From NCBI GenBank assembly GCA_964023205.1, contig OZ026833.1:4152965-4216964 (forward strand): 64,000 nucleotides of DNA. Reading direction: 5' to 3'. A model generated the notes under the pieces. The model was not told the origin of the DNA and ran no database searches. It was given only the letters and a program-made list of their open reading frames with translations. Both the position numbers and the translations under genes were made by a program. This DNA is from Lutraria lutraria. Taxonomy: Eukaryota; Mollusca; Bivalvia; Venerida; Mactridae. Each line of letters opens with the position of its first letter. Position 1 is the stretch's first letter. Of the stretch, positions 39,146-50,628 are shown piece by piece.

Positions 39146-39903
39146 AACAAGAGGGCTATGATGGCCCTATATCGCTCACCAGATAAAAAGACTCTTACAG
39201 AAAATTATCACCTATGTAAAATAAAGTGACCTCTAGGGGTCAATTTAACCCCTAGGGCAATAATTTGAACAAACTTGGTAGATGTCAACCAGACAATGCT
39301 ACACACGAAATACCCAGGCTTTAGGCATTGTGGTTTCAGCCAAGAAGATTTTTAAATTTTTCCTTTATAAGCCTGTATGAATCAAGTGACCTCTGGGGCG
39401 GGCCAATTTTGACCCTAAGGCAATAATTTGAACAAACTTGGTAGAGGTCCACTAAACAATGCTACACAGGAAATATCTAAGCTATAGGCATTATAGTTTA
39501 TGACAAGAAGACTTTTAAAATTTCCCTATATATTCTATGTACAATCAAGTGACCCCTGGGGCAGGGCCAATTTTGACCCTAGGACATTAATTTGAACAAA
39601 TTTGGTAGAGGTCCACTAGACAATGCTACACACCAAATATCTAAGCTCTAGGCCCTGTGCTTTTTGGACAAGAAGAGTTTTAAAGTTTTTAATGAAATTT
39701 TTTTTTTTTTTTACAACTATGGTAGAGCGTCATACAAGGAACATCCACGTAAAGTTTGGTTGAAATTGGCCGACTAGTTAAAAAGAAGATGTTTAAAGCA
39801 ATTGTTGACGCACTGACACACATACGCACGCACGCACGGACGACGGACATCACGCGATCTCAATAGCTCACCATGAGCACTTTGTGCTCTGATGAGCTAA
39901 AAC
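39146..39903 (+). repeat. Dispersed repeat family 'GAGGGCCATGATGGCCCT', copy 3
   Basis: The best-preserved copy. It starts AACAAGAGGGCTATGATGGC and has three internal units of about 165 bp (AAGTGACCTCTGGGGC...TTTGAACAAACTTGG...CTAAGCTCTAGGCC). It then reads CGCACGCACGCACGGACGAC and ends GCACTTTGTGCTCTGATGAG. Confidence 0.8.
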
Positions 39904-40195
39904 CTGTACATTCAAACATCTGAAACTATGCTGATAAACGGCAAAGAATGTGACTGGGATGTGTTTCGCAGTTACACTAAATGTTTAATACTTTAATTGC
40001 ATATTTACCAATTATGAACTGAACGTAATAATTGACAAACGAATCTTGAAAGTAAAATAAGTAACGTTATTTTTAAATAATTACCGTTCAGCGCAAACAA
40101 ACTTTCAAATAGCTTTGCTTGTTTAATCAATAATGCTTTGCCTTCGAGGATGTCAAGTACAATAATCTATTGATCTAGGTCACTGGAAGCTTGCA

Positions 40196-40730
40196 GCCGA
40201 AATATCGTTAAATCCCCCGAAATAACGTAACTCACGATACTCCGGTATAGCAAATCTCCCGAAGTAACGTGGTCCTCGATACCTCGGAGTTATGCTTCGT
40301 CGGTATAAAATGCGGAGTTGTACTATATACCGATGTATAGTTCGGAAACATCGTTCTTCGTCGGAATTTAAATGCCGAAGTAGTATAATAATGTATGAAC
40401 TCCGAACTTAAATTCTTACTTCGCCGAACGTTGTTCTTCTTCGTCGGAAAATCGAAAAGCCGAGGTAGAAGTATGTATACTTCTACCTCGGAAAATAAAA
40501 ATCCGAAGTTGTAGTAAGAAAGCCGAGGTAGAAGTATGTATATACTTCTACTTCGGAAAATAAAACTCCGAAGTAGTAGTATGATCTGTCCCGATGTAGG
40601 ATAATATGAACTCCGACATTGAACGGTTCTTCTACTTCGGAAATTGGCATAATTCCGAGGTAGTAGAACAGATATGGATTTATATAGCAAATCATAGTAC
40701 TACTTCGGGGGTGTACTGTGGCTTTCCATA
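40196..40730 (-). repeat. Right terminal inverted repeat with hairpin units
   Basis: Reverse complement of the left repeat. Two hairpins, again 63 bp apart, are stronger than on the left. One is a perfect 15-bp-arm palindrome from CCGAGGTAGAAGTAT to ATACTTCTACCTCGG (40460-40491), and the next is at 40523-40556. The inner part carries GGTATCG...ACTTCGGGAGATT twice, as on the left. Confidence 0.9.
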
Positions 40731-40737
40731 ATGTGTG
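40731..40737. repeat. Right 7-bp target-site duplication (ATGTGTG)
   Basis: Perfect match to 11475-11481; lies between the right inverted repeat and the resumed reading frame of B-box copy A. Confidence 0.95.
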
Positions 40738-41082
40738 ACTGACTATAACAAAGGTTTCATAGTTCTAGACAAAAACGGAAATATGAAAAGGACAATCTCT
40801 TCATTAGATATCAAACAGACTTGGTCTTTATGTCTTTTACCGGGTAATATTTATCTGGTAGGAGCCAGGCAGTCAGGGACCATTATCCAGATAGGTAAAG
40901 ATGGAACACAATTCGGAAAATTAATTGACACTAACGATGGACGAAAACAAACATACTGCACTCTGTATGACGGTGAACATACAATGCTAATTGTTGGAAG
41001 TTATCCTATTGGGATATCAATTTACACAATAATTGCAAAACGAACTCTTTTGGTTTTTAGTACGCTTTTTCGGATAATGTAA
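40738..41082 (+). pseudogene. B-box/NHL copy A, 3' part after the 29-kb insertion
   Basis: Continues copy A in frame from 11481 with TDYNKGFIVLDKNGN and further propeller strands, and ends in TAA at 41080-41082. It aligns with copy B at 48104-48412. The last residues (ISIYTIIAKRT...) show that the copy A C-terminus has no frameshift here, unlike copy B. It has no start of its own and is orphaned by the insertion. Confidence 0.9.
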
Positions 41083-41473
41083 TAGAATGCTGACGGTTAA
41101 ACTATGTTAGTTGATTATCATTAACTTAAAAAAATTATTACAAGAATGGTTATTACAAGTTTGGATGGACCTTGCAACCATTCTTATAATAAAAAACAAA
41201 CTTGTAATAATTATTACAAGTTTGGTCTTTATTACAAGTTTGGTTGCAACAAAGCCTTCGATTGTAGATGTGTGATATAATAGTGATCACTACACATTTA
41301 CTTAACTCCTGCATTTTATTATCCCTATGTAAGTTTTCTCGAATTGAACTATGTTATCTTTCAAAATGAAAACATTGGTTTTTGTATGATGTCGGTTATC
41401 ACTGTTATATTTAATAATACCGAAATATTTAGCAAATTAATAACAAAATAATCTGCACAATGAAGGTACACGT
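41083..41473. other. Spacer with a short foldback
   Basis: Holds a foldback made of ATTACAAGTTTGG and CAAACTTGTAAT blocks (about 41138-41235), with GGTTGCAA/TTGCAACC pieces. No gene is seen. Confidence 0.5.
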
Positions 41474-41755
41474 GCATGAAGAGTGAGTGATCACTTTATT
41501 TTATATCAAATCATTTCAATACGTATATTCTTATCATAAATATTGTTTACACATTTTGATATTGTAAGAAATATCTACTAGTAATTCAATAAACATATAC
41601 CCTATAAAATTTCTGTATGTTATCATTGTTTTCGAAGAGAGAATAACCGAAGTAATAATGAACAGGTTTGGCTATATTATCACAATAATCGTTTGTAGCT
41701 TAATGAGTAGATCGTGAAAAACCATATATGGCTATCCGCATATCCATATCTTATC
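41474..41755 (+). repeat. 5' flank of B-box copy B, distal part (duplicated at 60108-60350)
   Basis: Matches 60108-60350 (CATGAAGAGTGA..., ACACATTTTGATATTGTAAG, TATGTTATCATTGTTTTCGA). In copy C this block runs straight into the proximal flank. Here the two are separated by a 3.7-kb insertion. Confidence 0.85.
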
Positions 41756-41811
41756 TAGTCTGGTTCCCGTCGTACTATGCTACGTAATAGTACGTCTGGC
41801 ACAAACCTATA

Positions 41812-42330
41812 ATGGCCGCTCCCTATGATGAAAATAAGGTAAGTAGAAGTAAAAGAGACATGACATAATTACATGGATCATCTTTGAATTAAGCTATCAT
41901 TTGATTGTAAAATAGTATTGATAATGTGAGTGAATAAGAATTTGTGAACTTAATTGAACGTATATTGTCGATTTTACATTCAGTATAGTTTGCACTATTT
42001 CGGATAACAGTTCAGATTCGGATAAATAAATAACAGGATGTCGCTATACGTTTCAAGTAAAATGTATGCCTAAAACTTGGTTTGTTTTGCTTTCTCTATA
42101 CCTGTTTAACGTCATTGTAATGAAAAATTGTACATGAAAGACTTGTGATTACAGATCTAATATCTTTTCAGAATTTGCACCTAGTTCATGACAGCTACTC
42201 ACAGCCACAGGTGAAAATTAGTGAACAGGTTTCTTCATTTATCCAAGGTGATGAAGACCACAAGTATGTTACTGTGAAATGTAAAGAAGAAACATGTTGT
42301 TTGTTTGATCTTGACATTAAAGACACATAA
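41812..42330 (+). CDS. Small two-exon ORF of the 3.7-kb element, unrecognised
   Basis: Exon 1 is 41812-41838 (ATG in the inverted repeat, donor GTAAGT) and exon 2 is 42172-42330 (acceptor TATCTTTTCAG), giving 61 residues in one phase and ending DLDIKDT-TAA. A further coding-like stretch at about 42723-42840 (EKLAPEVNKLNKELCEEENF) and one at 42923-43117 follow, separated by stops. This is probably the remnant of a larger element protein. No family is recognised. Confidence 0.45.
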
Positions 42331-43119
42331 ACAACCATTAACAAATTGTAAGTCATTTTGAGTTTCACATGAAATAAGTTTTAAACAGGCATGGGGTTGG
42401 GATTCTACAAACCGTGCAAGCCCTCAGTCTCTGGACTGATTGTGTCAAAGTGGTATTTTTACATCACTTGATATAGCACATTCATACATTATATTCATGT
42501 TTCTGTGTGTTACATACTGGGGTGTTTTGTCACTTTTTTGTCAAAGTCATGGGTTGATAACTTGGCCCGAGCAGTGGGTTCCTTTTCCCTATATTTCTTC
42601 TTGTATTATTTGGAGAGAAACTATTAAAGAGTTTGACTGTTATTTATACTGCTTTTAGTTGTTTGCCATGCTGAAGTTGCTGAAATTGAATTATTTTGTA
42701 TTATATTTCAGTTCTTAACCTGAGAAGTTGGCACCAGAGGTCAACAAATTGAACAAAGAACTTTGTGAAGAAGAAAACTTTCTCTCACCAATGACACAGC
42801 TTCGAAAATTTGTCAAAGAAAGAACACCCCTTGTCCCTTGACTGCTTCTGGGTTGACATATCAGAACAAACTCTGTCCAGTGGTAAACTACAGTATGAAC
42901 ATGTCAGTTAAGTTGCTGCTCTATGACTACCTATCCCAAATTCTACCACAGAGAGATTTTCAGTGCAATTAGGAAAATACAAACTGATCGCAGCGTAAAT
43001 CTGTGTAATAACACTATAAATAAAAAGATGCTCATCAAGATGTACAAGGAGTTTGACTGTTTCATGTATGTGCAAAACAATGAAAATCTGAAAGTAGCTA
43101 AAAGTGCCAGTTATTAATA

Positions 43120-43751
43120 CAGTTTAACTTCTGAAATCCAGACCCCCTCTGGACCAGACAAAATGTCCGGATTTTGGAAGTTACTGGATTTCAGAAGTCT
43201 GAAATTATCCGAACAAGTACTGTGACAGTACAGATGTCAAACACTTGAGGTTCTTTGTGAAAATATAAGGGACATCATTGTTTATGCATAATACATATAG
43301 TGTTATAATCACTGAGACATGATCAAAAAATAAAAGATAAATATTAATAAGATTTATAAGTCAAAATCTAATATAATTATATGTTATTTTTAACAATGTA
43401 TAACCAACAAGATTTATAGTGTGAAAATTAATTTGTTATATATAGTATACATTTGACATAATATTGTGATTCTAATGCGTGTCAAAGTAAACTGATTGGT
43501 AAACAATTGAAGGAGGGGAAAAATGACATTTTGCCATAGGGCATATATAAACACGGGACTAATTATAATTAAAGTTGACATTTTCTGCACTGTCCAGATT
43601 TTGGAAGTGAAATTGCACTGACATAAACCAAAATTTATGAAAATATTGTCTGTAATTCAGAATTCGGAAGTTCCGTAATTCAGAAGTATAATTTCTGGAC
43701 CAAGCAAATAGTCCGGATTTCAGAAGTTTCTGGATTTAAGAAGTTACACTG
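43120..43751. mobile_element. TA-flanked MITE (pogo/Tigger-like)
   Basis: Starts CAGTTTAACTTCTGAAATCC and ends with the reverse complement of CAGTGTAACTTCTTAAATCC, flanked by TA (43118-43119, 43752-43753). The terminal 80 bp on each side also pair loosely (ATGTCCGGATTTTGGAAG against CAAATAGTCCGGATTTCAG). About 632 bp with no coding capacity. CAGTG-type ends with a TA duplication fit pogo/Tigger-related non-autonomous elements. Confidence 0.85.
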
Positions 43752-44330
43752 TAGTAAGAATCATCAATGAGTGTTATATACCATGTCATGATATTTAAGC
43801 ACAGCTAGTCAAATATTGTTGGACACTATTTATCTATCCATGGAATGACCAATATTACATAATATTATGTTCTGTATAGATGAAGAGACTTGAGTATGAT
43901 GATACTGTCATAGTGTGAATATGATAAATTATTATATGTACTGCTTAAGACTAAACCATGTGCATTGTTAAATAAATTGTGTTTAACTTACTTTGTCTTT
44001 ATTTTTAGTAAATAATAAATATCTTTGAATGCATTTATTCCAATCCATGGGTATAAATAGAGTTATTTTGGCTGCAATAAGTGCACAAAAAGTTCAAGAC
44101 AAATTCTCACTTATAATAATTACTTATTTTTACTTAAATCTGACTTAAAATGACACTTCAGAAGGAAATCAGACTTATCTGAACCTCTGGAGATATGGCA
44201 TGTGTGGTGAAGTCAGTATTAACTTTAAGCAGTATAAGTTGTGCCTTGTTAAGTGTCTATGCTGTTATCAGGCAGACTGATTCAAGCTTAATACTAATTA
44301 ATAGAACATATTCAACATATTACACTTGCC

Positions 44331-44690
44331 TGCCCGGCTAGCTCAGTGGTTAGAGCATTTGTCTGATGATCGAGAGGTTGTGAGTTCAAATCTCAGGCAA
44401 GGCTCACACTGTCCGTGACAAATTTGACTGAAGATATTACATCCTATGTTAAATTGTCCTCCACCTCTAGATTATGTGGGTTAGCTTGGCAGAAACTTAC
44501 ATAGAATGTGGTTAATACTGGCAAGGACTTATATGTATATATGTCCTTGATACTGGTTAATTAAGGCTAAATGAAGTCCAGGAAAGCTGGTTAGGATAAC
44601 TGCCCGCCATGGTGCCCACGATATGACTGAAAAATTGTTGAAAATGGCATAAAACTCGATGAAACAAACCAAACATATTACACTTAACCG
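44331..44690 (+). mobile_element. tRNA-derived SINE
   Basis: The head (44332-44403) is tRNA-like: GGCTAGCTCAGTGGTTAGAGC is an A box and GGTTGTGAGTTCAAATC a B box. A body of about 230 bp follows, and the tail AAAATGGCATAAAACTCGATG then AAACAAACCAAA is typical of invertebrate SINEs with a conserved central domain. Plus orientation, inside the 3.7-kb element. Confidence 0.85.
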
Positions 44691-45475
44691 ATGAAATTGT
44701 TAATTAAAGTTTTCATATTTTAGTAAAAATCTAGAAATGAAAGGCAAAAAAGTTGTACAAGTCATCATTTAAAAACCATTTGAAAGATACACAAAATGAC
44801 TTATTTCCTAAAGCTCAGATTTTAAGAAAATTACATGATACATGGCACCTTTATCAAAATCACAGTTTTGAAACTTACTAATTACTAATATTATTTTCGA
44901 TCTCTCTACCTGGCAGATGTCTGTGCATTAAATTATTTTTTTCTGAAGATTTAGATACAGATTTCCGTTAAAACTGTGCTAAACAAACACAATTCCTAGG
45001 TTCTTGATCCCCCTCCATTACCCATTATATTGAGGCAATGGAGTATTAACTGCTTAACACAGGGGTATCACTGTAACCATACAGCTCATTGTCGCCAAGT
45101 TTAGGAATTCGTCCTATTTATAAAGGCTATCATAATTATTATTTCTTCATTCAATAAGTCCTAACGTCCTATAAAATAATTAAACTTTACATTATCCAGA
45201 ATTTGAGTTATCCGAAATTATTACACTTATATTTTGAAACTTACGTCAAAACAACAAAATGTTGACGGATTAAATAAAAACTGACATCAAAAATAATTTT
45301 CGAAATGTATTTACATCATAAAAATAATATAAATTTCAACTTGATCCATGTAATTAAGGATATATAACGATACCTCTCTTTCTGTCATACGTACAGTGGG
45401 CGCCGCCATTATTTGCTTGTGCCTGACCCAGTATCACGTAGTGTAAGGGGTAGGTAATCCAGACTATATATTATC

Positions 45476-45785
45476 GTGTATGTACAGTTTTATCAGCCTT
45501 GAAGTCTAAATTTAGTTTTATTGACTTCATATACAACTGGGTCAACCAGTTTTTCAGAAATCAAAGACAATGTATCTAAATAACTTAGCTGAGTGATTTC
45601 ATAATTAATAAGGATTTTTCATTTCATCTACACGTGTTTACCATCCAAAATCGTTAAATGTTTGAAAAAAATGCATTTGTATTAGCAAGCACGGTAAAAA
45701 TAATATCTTTTGATTCATCTCGAAAAACGGAAGTAGACAAACCGTTTTCGAAAAATGTGAAACGTGGAGAAATAACCAAACCAAC
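45476..45785 (+). promoter_or_regulatory. Proximal 5' flank of B-box copy B, conserved in all copies
   Basis: Aligned to 60352-60715 and, more weakly, 9455-9616. Conserved blocks include AATAACTTAGCTGAGTGA, GGATTTTTCATTT and ACAAACCGTTTTCGAA just before the start codon. Conservation between paralogues reflects duplication, so promoter function is only inferred. Confidence 0.4.
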
Positions 45786-48412
45786 ATGGCGACTAGCGAT
45801 CAGTCGAAGTATTCTGCAGAGGACATGGAGGTGAATAAAGTTGCGTGTTGTTCAACGTGTGTAGACTATGGAAGGAATATATCAGCAAAGTATTATTGTG
45901 TTGAATGTGAGATGTATTTCTGTATTAAGTGCATACTACGTCACAACAAAACACCTTCTTCAAAAGGTCATCAGTTGAACGACATTGATAAGTGTATTTC
46001 TAGCATAGATGATGAAACTAAAGAACAGGAAACTGTGTCTTCATACAGTTTAAGATGTCCATTTCATGAAGATAAACGTATAGACACATACTGTAAAGAT
46101 CATCATGAGGTTTGCTGTGCTACATGCGCTGTATTTAAACACAGGTAATTTAATTATATCGTACTTAATTTTCTTCCTGACAACATAACTATGTGTGCAT
46201 GTACTTTGTAGTCAAATTAATATTATGATTATCGTATCTTTGTATAAATCTCCATTTGAAACAAGTGAAAAAAAGAATGTTATAATATATTAGAAGAATA
46301 AATTTTCTTTTATTGAACTTATTTCTCAACTTTTATCAACCGACTAATCAAAAAATGGTGGATCATAATTTTTGTTTTGGAATTCAGCTAATACATTTAC
46401 TCCTAATTTTGTAAATACCATGCAGTTGTCTTTGTCAAAGGTTTAAAACAAGCTTATATTTCTCCGAGGCAATTTCACTAAAAGAGAAAAAAAGCGTCCA
46501 AAACCATATAGAAACACATTTGTACTAAGAATGTAGGACCAAAGGTTATGCCTGGTCACCATAGGTAACCGAATTATAAAAACCAATGATAATTACTGTA
46601 ACACATGTATGTAGTTCATTGGTTAATATTTTGATATTTTACAGACAACGTATTTATATGTGAACGTATTTTGTTGCCTATGATATTAAATCAATCGTCT
46701 CTTGTATAAATCACTATTTTAAACAATTGATAAAAAGAAACTTATTTTATCTTTGAACGTATTTTTTAACTTTATAAAACGATTAATCAATAAATTGTAG
46801 ATAACTGTTTTCATTCCGGAAGTAAGCCTCAAATGTACTCTATATTTTGTAAACACCACGCGGTTATCTCAAATAATCGATTTGACAGAATATTGGTAAA
46901 CAAACAAGTTTAAATTTCTCCAAAGCAAAACTTTCAAAACCTTACGTCTGATCGCCATATGTAAATGAAAGATAAAAAAACAAGAATTATTATCCATGTA
47001 TGTAGTCCAATTATTTATATTTTGATATTTTACAGACAATGCACCTCAGAACCGATTGCTATGGCAGCTGTTGATTTCAAAGCCAATCCTCAGGTGAATC
47101 AATGCAAGGAAGCACTGACCAAAGTTGTTGTCCAATTCAACGATGAGAAAGCGAAGCGAGCAGAAAATATCGATCTTATTGGTAAGCAGAAACTTGACCT
47201 GATAGATAACGTGGACAAACATGAAGAGGAGATCATCAACAAAATTAAGGAGCTTGCCAATAAATCGAGAAAAGAAATACGTTCCAAATATGAAGAGTAC
47301 AAGACGTCTCTCGACAATGACGTTGAATCATTAGATGTTGTGATTAAAACAACCAATTCATGTGTAGTAAACCTTGAGCTAACCGATAATGATGTGGTGT
47401 TGTTTGTCAACGTCATGTCCAGCAAGATGGTTGCGAATGATGGGGAAAAGCTAATACATTCCATGATGACTGACTGGAGGAAGAGAGAAATGAATTTTTA
47501 CCTTGACAAGACACTTGCGCGCACTGTTGATATGATGAAAGCTTTTGGCAGATTGGAAAATGACTGTGAAATCAAGGAGTATGAAGCAGCAAATGACTGT
47601 GAAATCAAGGAGTATGAAGCAGCATTCCTTAGAAATTTCAATATATAGAGAAATGATGTAAAGGAATCGTATGTACATGGCATGTGTTTCACTTATTCTG
47701 GCGACCTGCTTTTGACAGACCTTCAGAACAGCAAACTGAAACGATTTAATTCGGAATTGCAATTCAAGGATGAGATACATTTATCAGGTTATCCAGTAGC
47801 AATATGTAATACTGACCAACATGAAGTAGCTGTGATAATCTGGGTATCCAAAGTCGTACACTTTGTGTCAGTTGATCAAACAATGATATTGAAGTCTTCA
47901 TTCACACTTGGTGACAATGGATACGGGATGATGTATGATGTTGGCACAGGGGAAATATATGCATGTGAAGAAAATAAAGTAAGTGTCTACAGTAAATCTG
48001 GAAATAAACTGAGAACGTATGATAAGGATACAAATGGTGAGCCGATGTTTTCACAATGCAAACATATTGCATTAAGTGTGAACTCACAAGATATATATGT
48101 ATCTGACTATGACAAAGGTTTGATAGTTCTAGACAAAAGCGGAAATATAAAACTGACAGTCTCTTCGTTTGATATATCCCATGGATGGCCTTTATGTATT
48201 TTACCAGGTAACATTTGCCTAGTAGGTGACATTCAATCGGGGGCTGTAGTCCAGTTAGATGAAGAGGGAAAACAAATCAGAAAGTTAATTGACACTAAAG
48301 ATGGCCATCATATACATACTAGTATTGTGCACTGTATGACATTGAACATTCAAGGCTGATTGTTGGAAGTCATCCTGTCGGGATATCAATTTACACAATA
48401 TCTCCAAAATGA
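45786..48412 (+). pseudogene. B-box/coiled-coil/NHL protein (TRIM-like, no RING), copy B; broken
   Basis: Exon 1 is 45786-46144 (donor GTAATT) and exon 2 is 47036 to about 48412 (acceptor ATTTTACAG). It has the full domain order: B-box1 (CSTCVDYGRN...CVECEMYFCIKC), B-box2 (CPFHEDKRIDTYCKDHHEVCCATC), coiled coil and NHL-type propeller (GDLLLTDLQNSKLKRFN; DIYVSDYDKGLIVLD). It retains the start codon lost in copies A and C. Defects: TAG at 47646-47648 where copy C has AAG, and a frameshift near 48335 (CACTGTATGAC against CACTCTGTATGAC in copy A) that diverts the last 25 codons. A 30-bp tandem duplication at about 47562-47621 repeats NDCEIKEYEA. A shortened B-box/coiled-coil protein ending at 47648 could still be made. 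Confidence 0.9.
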
Positions 48413-49914
48413 ACCGTTTAGGTTTTCAATGCGTGTAATTGGGATGATTAAGGATGAACTGAGTTGGATGATTTACAATGATTTATAAAGCCTACAAATG
48501 TACCATATGATATTGAAGTCAAATGATGATTGTATATTTACATTACTCTGGTTGTGTATTGTAGTTACGTAAACTTGTAATGACCCATATCCGCTAGTAA
48601 TATAAACTTCTCGTGTATACTAATGTTCAGGATATATTATGTATCTGTTTGTAAATGTAACAATCGTGGGACTGCAATCGTTAATAGTGCAACCAGTCAA
48701 ACCAGTAAATAAAGGCCACCCTTGGGAAAGAAGTTATGTGATCTTTATTGACAGGTGAACTTTATTCGGAGGTCATTTTGTTCTAAATAGTGACTGCTTT
48801 TTTAGAATGACCTTTATTCACAGATGGCCTTTAATTTTTACTGTATACACGGTTCAACTAACGGTCGTTTTATCACAGTAAGCAATCTATAGTCAGAAAT
48901 CAATGAAACTTTCATAAAGCTTCTTCAGTAAGATAAGATTCACATGTGATAAACTTAATATGATGCGGTTACTTTTAGCATAATTATGACCCTTTGTTTT
49001 AGCTGTTATTAATTTTCCACAAATAAGTGTACAGTTTGACGACTGTTTAGTTTGTGATGCTACTGATTGTATGTTGAGAATAATCACAAGGTTACAACGT
49101 TAAACATCTTGATATGTACCAAAATATCACAAATTAGAAAGTTGTCCATTTTATTCTGGTCAAAGTCTATTTCTCCAGACACGCACGTGGTATATGCAAA
49201 CTTGAATTATAATAATAAATAATAAAATAATAATAAAAAAAAAAATATATGATATAAGAGAAAAATATCAGATCACTTTATAACAATTTTTAACCAATAC
49301 TTAACCATATAATGTATGTAATTCTCACAAGAACAATTGTATATCATAGTATATTTATACACGTACTTTTTGTTATATACAATACATCTGTCATCCTATG
49401 TTGTTTTCCGGTTCGTAATAGGAAATGTTATATTTTCATAATAATTATATGCTTTCATTCTACCATGCAATTGAATTACTATATACTTAAATACATCTTA
49501 TAACCATATGATTTTCATTTCAGCATAGGACAATAAAAGGTCTATTCTACACATCGTAATAATTTACGATTGTATTTTTTGTCCTAACAGTTTTGAGTGA
49601 AATGTACATGTTATATGATGTGTTTAGAAAAAAGTTTCATATTTTCATACTATTTCATATTATCATACTATTGTACAAACTGTATAACTTCGTGTATGTA
49701 ATTTATTTGTAAACTGGAAAAAAAAATAAACGAAACGTATGGTTTCACAAAAAAAAAGATAACACTGAGCTCTTTTTTTTCGATTTTTATGTCGCAGTGA
49801 CAAGCAAGGTCTATTTTGTTCATCATGTAAACATTCAGAGTTAAACAACAATATTTCTTTAAAAGACGAATATTTTATTATGATCACAGTTTTCATCATT
49901 GACCTGAAAATTAT
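48413..49914. other. Intergenic; dispersed repeat near 48690-48850
   Basis: No gene is supported. 48690-48850 has GTAAATAAAGGCCACCCTTG, ACTTTATTCGGAGGTCATTT and AATGACCTTTATTCACAGAT, the same family as 3955-4010 and 56020-56130. The rest is A/T-rich with simple (AAT)n near 49210. Confidence 0.55.
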
Positions 49915-50514
49915 TAGCGGGATAAATAAAACGTACTTTTTGGCAAAATAGTGCAAATTTTCATACAAGCACCAAATTTGGTATGATGATGCATACATGT
50001 GTCGGGGTTTATTTAAGACCGTGTACCAACGTGTACCTGGTCAGGAATGCTGTGGTCACGCTCGGTTTATGCTCATAATATCATTCTTATCGTAAAGAAT
50101 CGGGTTTATAACCAAACTGTGGTATACTAAAATATTTTTTGACAGTTGTTTAGGCCAAATGAATAATTATATAGGTTATTGGAGTGGCTAAATTCTGAAG
50201 GTTGAGTTCATCATGTTTAACCCGAAATATGTAATTCTGATGGTATCTTTAAACAACTTTAATGCTTATTGTAAGAAAAATAGGTCCAAAGTCTGCTTTA
50301 AAGTTTACAGTTCAACGAGTACTAGTATATAAACATCCGTCTGTCATAGAAATCAAAATGCGTCCGTCGGTGGTACGTGGCACTACTTTCATTTAATATA
50401 AGATGAACACACTTCGTTCAATTAATCAGGTATTGCAAGTTTAGGTTCGTACATACCTGCATTTTCAAAATGCCTTTTGCTGTTTTCAGTATTTTGTAGC
50501 AGACATATTATCTA

Positions 50515-50628
50515 GGAACCGTGCCTCAGAATTTTGATGCTTGATTTCATTTTAGTCTATTAGCGAGTTTCAGGATACGGAATATCTAACGAACATAGGA
50601 CAATATAAAAAATCTGAGGTACGGTTCC
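50515..50628. mobile_element. Small foldback element
   Basis: GGAACCGTGCCTCAGAATTTT at the left pairs with AAAAAATCTGAGGTACGGTTCC at the right around a loop of about 70 bp. No coding capacity. Confidence 0.7.

Larger units (their letters stand above)
11482..40730. mobile_element. Giant 29,249-bp DNA transposon with DDE integrase, BTB-PHR and zinc-ribbon genes
   Basis: The boundaries are exact. The element starts TATGGAAAGCCACAGTACAC and ends with its reverse complement, is flanked by a perfect 7-bp target duplication, and splits one gene in frame. The inverted repeats extend about 0.55 kb inward with near-identity over the outer 200 bp. Inside are a single-exon BTB-BACK-PHR gene (+), a 13-exon DDE integrase-like gene (+) and a minus-strand gene or pair converging on it. 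The rest is introns and dispersed repeats (MITEs, LINE fragment, tandem repeats). No Polinton polymerase, packaging ATPase or capsid-like frame is seen, and the 7-bp duplication does not fit Polintons (usually 5-6), hAT (8) or piggyBac (TTAA). Superfamily is therefore unassigned; an IS3EU- or Dada-like relation is possible but unproven. Confidence 0.9.
41756..45466. mobile_element. 3.7-kb DNA transposon, 9-bp target duplication (Mutator-like?)
   Basis: Starts TAGTCTGGTTCCC and ends CCAGACTA. The flanks TATCTTATC (41747-41755) and TATATTATC (45467-45475) form a 9-bp duplication with one mismatch. The uninterrupted arrangement is preserved upstream of copy C (CCACATCATCGTGTATG near 60341). The inverted repeats are imperfect but extend about 80 bp, including CTACGTRATA, TCWGGCACAA and AATGGCSGC. 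A 9-bp duplication is typical of Mutator-like elements, but no transposase domain is recognisable. Nested inside are a TA-flanked MITE and a SINE. Confidence 0.8.

Noticed and set aside
11482..40730. Classification as a Polinton/Maverick or endogenous virus
   Set aside because: The size fits, but I see no protein-primed polymerase, packaging ATPase, protease or capsid frame, and the target duplication is 7 bp.
44331..44403. Functional tRNA gene
   Set aside because: A and B boxes are present but the cloverleaf is imperfect and the sequence continues into a SINE body and tail. The same applies to 56758-56830.
47099..47464. Minus-strand frames opposite the B-box coiled coil (also 10492-10725, 63026-63319)
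   Set aside because: They are antisense shadows of a K/E-rich coiled coil, recurring because the paralogues are similar.
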